Source of the DNA: CAIRDP01 sp037141915
GTDB lineage: Bacteria > Bacteroidota > Bacteroidia > Bacteroidales > FEN-979
Assembly: GCA_037141915.1 (NCBI GenBank)
Contig: JBAXBP010000117.1
Span: 1-10,889 of the forward strand
Reading direction: 5' to 3'
Length of the DNA stretch: 10,889 nucleotides
Numbering within the stretch: the first letter of the stretch is position 1; every line of letters begins with the position of its first letter. Below the pieces are notes generated by a model. It saw nothing but the letters and a program-made list of their open reading frames with translations, ran no database searches and had not been told where the DNA came from. The position numbers and the translations under genes are program-made. This document shows, piece after piece, positions 5,396 to 10,889 of the stretch.

Positions 5396-6882
5396 TTCAC
5401 CTTCAGCAGCTTAAAACCTTCATATTTGTATATCGACCAGTAACGGTTTTCGAAACCGTTATTGTTGTTATTGTTTCCACGTACGAACTCAAAACTGGTC
5501 GCTGTGGTTTTAAGCCTGAAATCCTGGATACATTGAGGGAGTTGTTTCCCGAATTTCATCAGGGCCGAAAGAAAGTAGTACCCGGCGTCGAAGCCTTCAA
5601 ATGCCAATGGCTCAGGATCGGTTTTAAATTGAAGATGGTAACGTAATACCATTTTTTTCACACCGGGGTCCGAATAATCAACGAAGGAAGGAGAAACCAT
5701 ATGGGTGTTCAGTCCGTTGAGAAAATCCGTTTCAAGGCCCTCTATCTTGTCCCAGTCGGGAAGTCCGATAAGACTGATGGAGTAATCATTCCTCAATTCA
5801 TAGAACCTGCGCATGAGTTCAAGCGCATAAACATTGTTATCGGTAAAGGCCACTAAAACATCCTCCTTTGATTTCGAAAGCTTGCCGATGGCAACATCCT
5901 GTCCTTCAACGATCAAAGCATTCAGGTTTTTTTCCTGGCAGGCCTTCTTCAGCTTTTCAGAAATATCCTTATCCTTATACTGCCCGTTCCTCACAATCAG
6001 GATCTGTGCCCTGAACATTTTTTTCTGCATGTATTCTGCCAGGTCGTCCAGCATGAAACTCCGTGAAGGATTGGTTTTGAACACCATATCATTATCCCTG
6101 ATGATCTCGCTCCTTTCACTCAGTGGGTTCACAAGAGGGATCCTGAAATCATGAGCGAACTTTGCCACCATCTGGAAGTTCTTAGCGAAGAGCAGGCCGA
6201 TGATAAGATCGGCCGACCTGATCTCAGGCTTTTTCAGCAGAAGCCTTGTTTTGGCCGTATCTTTACCTACATCGTACACATGCAGGGTTAGGTGGAGTCC
6301 CTGTTTCTGCAGTGAATCCACAGCAATCCTGAATCCTTCATAGAAAGGCAGGTATTTCAAAGAATTCCAGTTTGTCACAGTTTCTTCAGTGGCAGCTTCA
6401 GGGTTCATGGCTTCAACTTCTTCAAGGTAAAGGGGAAGCATGAGCACGACCTTGTAGTTTTTCGAACGGCAACCCGTATCTGAGCCGCAGGAAACTATTG
6501 CGGGATCCGGGATCCGGGATCCGGGATCCGGTGTGACTGCAGCAGGTTTCTGGCTTACGGATTCCTGTTTTCGGGTAACGGTTACCGGTTTATTTACAGT
6601 TTCTTCTTTCGGGGCAGGAAAAAGAATATGAAGGGTCTGGTCGGCTTTGAGTCCTTCCTTCACTCCAGGATTTTCGGCAATGATATCATTTACTTCCACT
6701 CCATAGGCTTTGGAGATCATGTACAGGGTCTGGCCTTTTTTAACTGTGTGGATGTAATATGATTTGCCTTCCTTCTTTTCAACCACTGTCGACCGTATCG
6801 CCTTGAGCTGCTCCTGGTAGGTCTGGGCATGCAGGCCCAGGGTTGCTGTAATAAATGCAAGAATGCAGAAAAATTTAGACAT
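5392..6882 (-). CDS. Secreted LysM protein with periplasmic-binding-protein-like domain
   Basis: The 496-residue exported protein starts MSKFFCILAFITATLGLHA, a clear signal peptide likely cut after residue 19, with no lipobox. One LysM domain follows (about 42-89: YYIHTVKKGQTLYMISKAYGV through LHILFP), which should bind GlcNAc-containing peptidoglycan. A low-complexity Pro/Thr/Lys linker (about 90-140) contains PDPGSRIPDP, encoded by four tandem GGGATCC heptamers. From about 143 onward, YKVVLMLPLYLEE, LPFYEGFRIAVDSL, ADLIIGLLFAKNFQMVAKFA and IPLVNPLSER resemble a type 1 periplasmic binding fold as in Leu/Ile/Val-binding proteins; the ligand is unknown. Six Asn in a row (470-475) lie near the C-terminus. 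It follows guaA by 44 bp on the same strand and is probably co-transcribed. A sensor or scaffold tethered to the wall is inference. Confidence 0.85.
   Translation of the reverse strand: MSKFFCILAFITATLGLHAQTYQEQLKAIRSTVVEKKEGKSYYIHTVKKGQTLYMISKAYGVEVNDIIAENPGVKEGLKADQTLHILFPAPKEETVNKPVTVTRKQESVSQKPAAVTPDPGSRIPDPAIVSCGSDTGCRSKNYKVVLMLPLYLEEVEAMNPEAATEETVTNWNSLKYLPFYEGFRIAVDSLQKQGLHLTLHVYDVGKDTAKTRLLLKKPEIRSADLIIGLLFAKNFQMVAKFAHDFRIPLVNPLSERSEIIRDNDMVFKTNPSRSFMLDDLAEYMQKKMFRAQILIVRNGQYKDKDISEKLKKACQEKNLNALIVEGQDVAIGKLSKSKEDVLVAFTDNNVYALELMRRFYELRNDYSISLIGLPDWDKIEGLETDFLNGLNTHMVSPSFVDYSDPGVKKMVLRYHLQFKTDPEPLAFEGFDAGYYFLSALMKFGKQLPQCIQDFRLKTTATSFEFVRGNNNNNNGFENRYWSIYKYEGFKLLKVN
6502..6529. repeat. 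Four perfect tandem GGGATCC heptamers inside the LysM gene
   Basis: Units start at 6502, 6509, 6516 and 6523 with no mismatches, and a partial GG follows. On the coding (minus) strand they encode the linker residues around PDPGSRIPDP (118-127). Because 7 is not a multiple of 3, gain or loss of one or two units would shift the reading frame before the binding-protein domain. This is the array geometry of a slippage-prone contingency locus, though four units is short for high instability. Confidence 0.92.
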
Positions 6883-6891
6883 TGTTCAGAT

Positions 6892-6926
6892 TTATCGTGA
6901 TCCGAGACTCGTGATCCGGTTCACGG
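6892..6926. repeat. Degenerate heptad repeats in the guaA-LysM spacer
   Basis: The gap between guaA and the LysM gene reads as five 7-mers: TTATCGT, GATCCGA, GACTCGT, GATCCGG and TTCACGG. Two share GATCCG, the same core as the tandem heptamers inside the LysM gene. The array fills most of the 44-bp gap, so there is little room for a separate promoter, and the ATG has no Shine-Dalgarno sequence. Confidence 0.6.
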
Positions 6927-8456
6927 TTATTCCCATTCAATCGTAGCCGGCGGTTTGGATGATATATCATACACCACCCTGTTCACTCCTTTAACCTTAT
7001 TGATGATCTCGTTGCTGATATGCGAAAGAAATTCATGCGGAAGATGAGCCCAGTCGGCAGTCATGCCGTCGGTTGAAGTCACCGCACGCAGAGCCACAAC
7101 ACTCTCATAAGTCCTTTCATCCCCCATCACACCTACGCTTTGCACCGGTAAAAGAACTGCAAATGCCTGCCATACCTTATTATAAAGATCAAACTTACGC
7201 AATCCTGAAATATAAATATCATCCACATCCTGCAGCAGGCGTATCTTTTCACGGTCCAGGTCGCCGAGGATGCGCACTGCAAGCCCGGGGCCAGGGAAAG
7301 GATGGCGGTTGATGAATTCAGGATCCAGCCCAAGTTTCAGCCCGACCTTGCGAACCTCATCCTTGAACAGCGAATTCAATGGTTCCACGATCTTCAGTTT
7401 CATGTGTTCGGGCAAACCGCCTACATTATGATGTGACTTGATGGTTGCCGACGGGCCTTTTACCGAGCGTGATTCAATCACATCAGGATAGATGGTACCC
7501 TGGGCCAGCCATGAAATACCCTGTATCTTATGCGCCTCCTGGTCAAACACATCGATAAACGTCTTTCCTATGATCTTCCGCTTTTTCTCGGGATCCGATA
7601 CTCCTTTCAGTGCATCCAGGAACTGGTCAGCGGCGTCCACTCCTATTACATTCAGGTCAAGTTTTTCGTAGCGTTCCATCACTTTCCTGAACTCATCCTT
7701 GCGCAGCAAGCCGTTGTCAACAAAAATGCAGTATAAATTTTTATGGATGGCCCTGTTGAGCAACATGGCCGTGACCGAGGAATCCACACCTCCCGACAAC
7801 CCCAGAACGACCTTGTCATTGCCGAGCTTTGCCTGGAGCTCTTTAACCGTTGATTCAACGAACAGTTCCGGGGTCCAGTCCTGTTTACATCCGCAGATAT
7901 TAACAACAAAATTCTTCAGTAAATGCTGACCTTCGGTAGTATGGTACACTTCGGGATGGAATTGTATCCCGTAAGTTTCCTCACCTTTGATCTTGAAAGC
8001 AGCATATTCCACGTCGGTTGTTGAACCGGTTATTTTAAATGCCGAGGGTGCCTTCAGGATGGTATCTGCATGAGACATCCATACCTGGGCGCCTGTTGCA
8101 AGGCCTTTTACCAGCCTGCAGGTCTGGTCGATGAACCCGAGGTTTGCCCGGCCATATTCACGTATTTTCGAAGGTGCGACCTCGCCTCCGGATGAATGTA
8201 CAAGGTACTGAGCGCCGTAGCAGATGCCCAGGACCGGCACCGATCCCCTGATACCGTCAAGGTCGGGAAAAGGAGCGTTAACATCCCTCACCGACGACGG
8301 GCTTCCGCTGAGGATCACTCCTTTAAGCCCGGGGAGTTCTTTGGGAAATTTATTGTATGGGTGAATGTCGCAATACACATTCAACTCCCTTACCCTGCGT
8401 GCGATGAGCTGGGTATACTGGGATCCGAAATCGAGAATAAGAATGGTTTCCTGCAT
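6927..8456 (-). CDS. guaA: GMP synthase (glutamine-hydrolysing)
   Basis: GuaA converts XMP, glutamine and ATP to GMP in the cytosol, the last step of guanine nucleotide synthesis. The protein has 509 residues, the normal length for the fused two-domain enzyme. The N-terminal class I amidotransferase domain has LDFGSQYTQLIARRVRE (9-25), the nucleophile in GICYGAQ (Cys79) and the His/Glu pair in QFHPEV (His167, Glu169). The ATP-pyrophosphatase domain carries the PP-loop SGGVDSS (221-227). The C-terminal dimerisation domain contains the RHPFPGPGLAVRILG-type segment and ends DISSKPPATIEWE, the family terminus. A TACTTTTG box lies 4 nt before the ATG. The gene sits 55 bp after the M23 gene and 44 bp before the LysM gene on the same strand. 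No purine riboswitch is visible in the short upstream gap. Confidence 0.98.
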   Translation of the reverse strand: MQETILILDFGSQYTQLIARRVRELNVYCDIHPYNKFPKELPGLKGVILSGSPSSVRDVNAPFPDLDGIRGSVPVLGICYGAQYLVHSSGGEVAPSKIREYGRANLGFIDQTCRLVKGLATGAQVWMSHADTILKAPSAFKITGSTTDVEYAAFKIKGEETYGIQFHPEVYHTTEGQHLLKNFVVNICGCKQDWTPELFVESTVKELQAKLGNDKVVLGLSGGVDSSVTAMLLNRAIHKNLYCIFVDNGLLRKDEFRKVMERYEKLDLNVIGVDAADQFLDALKGVSDPEKKRKIIGKTFIDVFDQEAHKIQGISWLAQGTIYPDVIESRSVKGPSATIKSHHNVGGLPEHMKLKIVEPLNSLFKDEVRKVGLKLGLDPEFINRHPFPGPGLAVRILGDLDREKIRLLQDVDDIYISGLRKFDLYNKVWQAFAVLLPVQSVGVMGDERTYESVVALRAVTSTDGMTADWAHLPHEFLSHISNEIINKVKGVNRVVYDISSKPPATIEWE

Positions 8457-8460
8457 TATG

Positions 8461-8468
8461 CAAAAGTA
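8461..8468 (-). promoter_or_regulatory. Putative -7 promoter box of guaA (TACTTTTG)
   Basis: On the minus strand this is TACTTTTG, matching TAnnTTTG, in the 55-bp gap after the M23 gene. It ends exactly 4 nt before the guaA ATG, and the octamer and distance are identical to those at murB. I see no clear -33 TTG at the usual distance. A transcript from here would start at about the first codon. Confidence 0.5.
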
Positions 8469-8511
8469 GCAAGAAATCTGTAAGGATGGTAAGACGGAAA
8501 CTAAAGGAGTT

Positions 8512-10242
8512 TTACCTTACCAGGCCGGCTTCGTACCTGCATTGATTGCCAACAGCATCGGTCAGCACCAGGCTGAACGTATTTTTTCCCTTCGGCATAT
8601 GCTCATCGATCAGGTAAGTAAGCAGGCCGCTCTTGGCATCGTAATCCATGAGTATCCATTTTCCGTTCATAGTCCCACGGTATGACTTGATGCCCGACAG
8701 GTTGTCGGAGATTTTCACTGTAATGCTTCCCTGCCGGCTTACATTTTTTCCCGGCTTTACATTGATTGGCCTAATCACCGGGGGCTCGTCATCCACAGCA
8801 ATACTGTAATCCCCGAATTCCTTTACCTGTGTTTTCAGGAAGCCGTTCTCCCACTGACCTCCCTTTGAGGCAAACCTGTGCCCGGGTTGAACCAGAACGA
8901 TCACAGCCCTGGAAGCCAGGTCTTTGGGAAGGGAAAGTGGTTTTATCGACAAGGTGCAGTTGGTTTGCAGGGGAGTATCTTCATTTTGCACCCGGTGAAG
9001 CCTTGCATAGGTCCCTGGCACCTGAGCCTCGCCGGAATATTCAAAATCAAGGTCCTCATACAAGGCATCATTTGGAATATCAAGAATAATATCTGGCCTT
9101 GTAAAATGATTGGCCTCCAGGCAATGCATCATCTGAACTCCCCTCGAAATATTATTCTCCTGGCGGCGCCCTGCGGGCGGATGGCTTTTCACCCAGAATA
9201 CCAGGCGTGAAGTGTTGTTGTAAAGATCCGTGACCGTGTAGACGACCTTATGAGCCCTGGTATCATTGAAATTCACTATGCCCCGGTTCTTTACCCGGCT
9301 GTAAATATCATTCTTATTGTTCAGGGCGATGTATGAACGCTGGATCTTGCGGTTGCCGTGCATCAGTAAAGGGTAATCGAGCAGGCTATTCACATAACGT
9401 GTATTGGAAAAAGAAAATTTATCAAGGTGGTGTGAATACACCGTTTCGTTGTCAATGCTGAGCGCAACCGAAGGGACGCCGTTCTTCATACCCGAATTAT
9501 CTGAGAAATCGGTGGTTTCAATCCCGAAAATAATATTGCCGGAGACCTTTACCGTATCATCCGTCTTGAGTGAAAAACTGCCACCTCCACCCGTCACGCC
9601 AAGCAATACAGGCTTGTCGGAATAGTTCACCATGGCCATGGCATCGAAGGGGTATATCCTGGCAGCAGTGATCTTTGGCGGGGTGTTGTCCGGTACGTCA
9701 AATCCGAACTCCAGCGGATTGATCACCTCCTGGCTACCCGACTCCCTGACCTCGAAATGAAGGTGAGGACCGCCCGAGGCTCCAGAATTACCTGAGTATG
9801 CTATTATATCGCCTTTCTTTACCTTTAACAAACCGGCTGGTACCTGGACATCCAGCACGAACGTTTCCTGGTCATACTGCTGTTTCTTGATCCAGTTGCC
9901 AATGGCCCCGTTGAATCTCAGCAGGTGCCCGTATACTGTGGTATATCCGTTTGAATGGGCAATGTACAGGGCCTTGCCGAACCCTGCCTGGTTGATGAAA
10001 ACCCTGGAGACATAGCCATCGGCGGCAGCTCTTACAGCTTTGCCTACGCTGCCCCCGGTGCGTATATCTATTCCTGAATGGAAATGATTTTTTCGCAACT
10101 CCCCGAAAGACCCGGCCAAAGAAATAGGAAAATCAACCGGCGAACGGAAATAATTCTGAGGGTATTTTTCAGCACCCACCGGCACATTACCGGGGAACAA
10201 CAACATCCAGGAAAATATTGAAAGAATTATGAGTTTAGCCAT
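8512..10242 (-). CDS. Exported M23-family peptidase (LytM/DD-endopeptidase type) with long beta-rich tail
   Basis: The 576-residue protein has a signal peptide (MAKLIILSIFSWMLLFPGNV, likely cut near Ala24). The M23 domain comes first, at about 31-185, with the metal and catalytic set complete: His55 and Asp59 in HSGID, His106 in VYGHL, and HLH at 160-162. Active M23 enzymes cut peptide bonds in peptidoglycan stems or cross-bridges, so this one is predicted to be active in the periplasm. The remaining 390 or so residues are less conserved. They include PPKITAARIYP (about 188-198) and a C-terminal part with PPVIRPINV, ISDNLSGI and LVLTDAVGN that looks like an immunoglobulin-like beta-sandwich. 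AAGGTG ends 5 nt before the ATG, the only Shine-Dalgarno-like site I find here. The gene lies 55 bp upstream of guaA. Confidence 0.92.
   Translation of the reverse strand: MAKLIILSIFSWMLLFPGNVPVGAEKYPQNYFRSPVDFPISLAGSFGELRKNHFHSGIDIRTGGSVGKAVRAAADGYVSRVFINQAGFGKALYIAHSNGYTTVYGHLLRFNGAIGNWIKKQQYDQETFVLDVQVPAGLLKVKKGDIIAYSGNSGASGGPHLHFEVRESGSQEVINPLEFGFDVPDNTPPKITAARIYPFDAMAMVNYSDKPVLLGVTGGGGSFSLKTDDTVKVSGNIIFGIETTDFSDNSGMKNGVPSVALSIDNETVYSHHLDKFSFSNTRYVNSLLDYPLLMHGNRKIQRSYIALNNKNDIYSRVKNRGIVNFNDTRAHKVVYTVTDLYNNTSRLVFWVKSHPPAGRRQENNISRGVQMMHCLEANHFTRPDIILDIPNDALYEDLDFEYSGEAQVPGTYARLHRVQNEDTPLQTNCTLSIKPLSLPKDLASRAVIVLVQPGHRFASKGGQWENGFLKTQVKEFGDYSIAVDDEPPVIRPINVKPGKNVSRQGSITVKISDNLSGIKSYRGTMNGKWILMDYDAKSGLLTYLIDEHMPKGKNTFSLVLTDAVGNQCRYEAGLVR
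9167..9179. repeat. GC-rich palindrome CGCCC-TGC-GGGCG inside the M23 gene
   Basis: A perfect 5-bp GC stem with a 3-base loop interrupts otherwise mid-GC coding sequence. It encodes the PPAGR residues of a segment reading SHPPAGRRQENN. No frame is broken. It may be a small mobile palindrome or chance; no second copy of this sequence is seen in the window. Confidence 0.35.
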
Positions 10243-10263
10243 TTTTTCACCTTAAAGAGGCGA

Positions 10264-10271
10264 CAAAATTA
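10264..10271 (-). promoter_or_regulatory. Putative -7 promoter box of the M23 gene (TAATTTTG)
   Basis: On the minus strand the octamer is TAATTTTG, a full TAnnTTTG match, 21 nt before the M23 ATG. No TTG stands at the usual -33 distance. Predicted initiation near 10259 gives a leader of roughly 15-18 nt that includes the AAGGTG at 10248-10253. Confidence 0.45.
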
Positions 10272-10390
10272 CTTTCTTTCAATGCCCGGCTCCGGTGGAA
10301 TCACTGATTGTTATTACATGATTTATGAACACACGAACGCTTGCCATTGCGACTGCAGGGGCCAGGAATGTAAAATTTGTCAAGGACTGA
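10272..10390. other. Intergenic spacer between the response regulator and the M23 gene
   Basis: This 119-bp stretch follows the response-regulator stop on the minus strand. I find no convincing coding frame, no intrinsic terminator hairpin with a T-run, and no repeat. An open frame on the plus strand that crosses it is mostly antisense to the response regulator and looks like chance. Confidence 0.5.
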
Positions 10391-10747
10391 TCAGAGGTGT
10401 TTCAAAATTTTCCCGAGCAACTGGTCCCTGGTATAGGGCTTTGCAAGGTAGTCGTCGAATCCCGCCTCAAGTAAATTTTCATTATCGAAGTTGATGCCGT
10501 AGGCGGTAACTGCAATCATCGGGAGTTTGGGCCGTATCTTCCTGATTTCTTTCATGGCCTGGGAACCATCCATTTCGGGCATGTTGATATCCATAAGGAC
10601 AAGGCTCAGGTCAGGGTTGGCCTTTGAAATATTTACGGCTTCAATCCCATTGACGGCTGTTAAAATATCCTTGCTGAGGGCTCTCAACAGGAATGAAATG
10701 AAATACCTGTTAACTTCATCATCTTCAGCAATAAGAATTTTAAACAT
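10391..10747 (-). CDS. Stand-alone response regulator (receiver domain only)
   Basis: The 118-residue protein is a single CheY-like receiver with no output domain. The acidic pair Asp9-Asp10 binds magnesium, Asp53 in LVLMDINMPEMDG is the phosphoacceptor, Thr81 in VTAYG is the switch residue, and Lys103 in LAKP completes the active site. The set is intact, so the protein should be phosphorylated. The FDDYLAKPYT ending is the style seen in receivers of hybrid histidine kinases, but an in-frame TAG at 10772-10774, nine codons upstream, and a promoter-like element show this is not a clipped kinase end. Its partner kinase is not in the window, so the output is unknown; it could act by protein-protein contact or in a phosphorelay. 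There is no Shine-Dalgarno sequence. The next gene on the strand (M23) is 148 bp away and probably transcribed separately. Confidence 0.93.
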   Translation of the reverse strand: MFKILIAEDDEVNRYFISFLLRALSKDILTAVNGIEAVNISKANPDLSLVLMDINMPEMDGSQAMKEIRKIRPKLPMIAVTAYGINFDNENLLEAGFDDYLAKPYTRDQLLGKILKHL

Positions 10748-10782
10748 GGCAAGGATACTAATAAAGAAAATCTATTGTGCTG

Positions 10783-10813
10783 CAAACCTAATTTACATTT
10801 TGGCCAATTACAA
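10783..10813 (-). promoter_or_regulatory. Putative promoter of the response regulator gene
   Basis: On the minus strand, TTG (10813-10811), a 20-nt spacer and TAGGTTTG (10790-10783) give the Bacteroidota -33/-7 layout with no mismatch to TAnnTTTG. It is the best-formed promoter in the window. Predicted initiation near 10778 gives a leader of about 30 nt. Confidence 0.65.
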
Positions 10814-10833
10814 TCTTAATCAGGTAAATGTAA
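10793..10833. repeat. Inverted repeat TTACATTT ... AAATGTAA over the response-regulator promoter
   Basis: The perfect 8-bp arms lie at 10793-10800 and 10826-10833, separated by 25 bp, and flank the TTG of the predicted -33 element. The spacing could suit a dimeric regulator, but the arms are AT-rich and one chance occurrence is plausible. Confidence 0.35.
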
Positions 10834-10889
10834 GTGAAAATTTCGTAAACGGGCAGATTGTCGTGTTTATCTCACCGGCAGATAGGAGA

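Noticed and set aside
8457..8511. Purine riboswitch upstream of guaA
   Set aside because: The gap is only 55 bp, too short for the aptamer plus expression platform, and shows no matching three-way-junction pattern.
10391..10747. Response regulator as the clipped receiver end of a hybrid histidine kinase
   Set aside because: An in-frame TAG lies nine codons upstream of the ATG, and a well-formed promoter precedes it.
10820..10888. Possible end of an upstream minus-strand gene (22 codons ending FSLTFT then TGA)
   Set aside because: The position would suit a gene upstream of the response regulator, but 22 codons without a recognisable motif are not enough to call.
10746..10889. Open frame on the plus strand starting at an ATG that overlaps the response-regulator start and running off the right edge
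   Set aside because: It stays open for 48 codons, but the peptide shows no family features, overlaps the response-regulator start and promoter, and has no promoter or Shine-Dalgarno sequence of its own. Undecidable without more sequence to the right.

Overview
The window reads as a chromosomal housekeeping stretch from a member of the Bacteroidota, probably a Bacteroidales or Marinilabiliales-type organism known from its genome sequence. The assignment is inference. It rests on several upstream octamers that fit the Bacteroidota -7 consensus TAnnTTTG, the near absence of Shine-Dalgarno sequences, the protein styles (LysM plus binding-protein fusion, tandem-domain UspA protein, M23 protein with a long beta-rich tail) and short degenerate AT-rich repeats in a spacer. 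I see no transposase, integrase, phage gene, tRNA, rRNA, CRISPR array or defence cassette.

Layout, left to right. Positions 1-1190 (+): the last 29 codons of pyrK, a 185-bp spacer filled with a 7-bp-periodic repeat, then a complete class 1B pyrD; together they are the late pyrimidine step. Positions 1187-2200 (-): murB, converging on pyrD with overlapping stop codons. Positions 2255-5395 (+): a tightly packed trio of GT4-like glycosyltransferase, second divergent glycosyltransferase and tandem UspA-family protein (1-nt and 26-nt overlaps). It diverges from murB across a 54-bp promoter region. Positions 5392-8456 (-): guaA followed by a secreted LysM/periplasmic-binding-fold protein, which converges on the usp gene, again with a 4-nt stop-codon overlap. 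Positions 8512-10242 (-): an exported M23 metallopeptidase-type protein upstream of guaA. Positions 10391-10747 (-): a stand-alone receiver-domain response regulator with a well-formed promoter. The last 76 or so bases cannot be assigned.

Functionally the window mixes nucleotide synthesis (pyrK/pyrD, guaA) with cell-envelope work (murB, M23, LysM protein, glycosyltransferases) plus a stress protein and a signalling protein. I do not see a new multi-gene system. The most interesting signals are structural. Degenerate 7-bp tandem arrays occur at three places, one of them four perfect heptamers inside the LysM reading frame, where a copy-number change would shift the frame. Three genes carry a TAnnTTT(G/A) box exactly 4 nt before the ATG, which suggests leaderless transcripts. 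Two convergent gene pairs share stop-codon bases.
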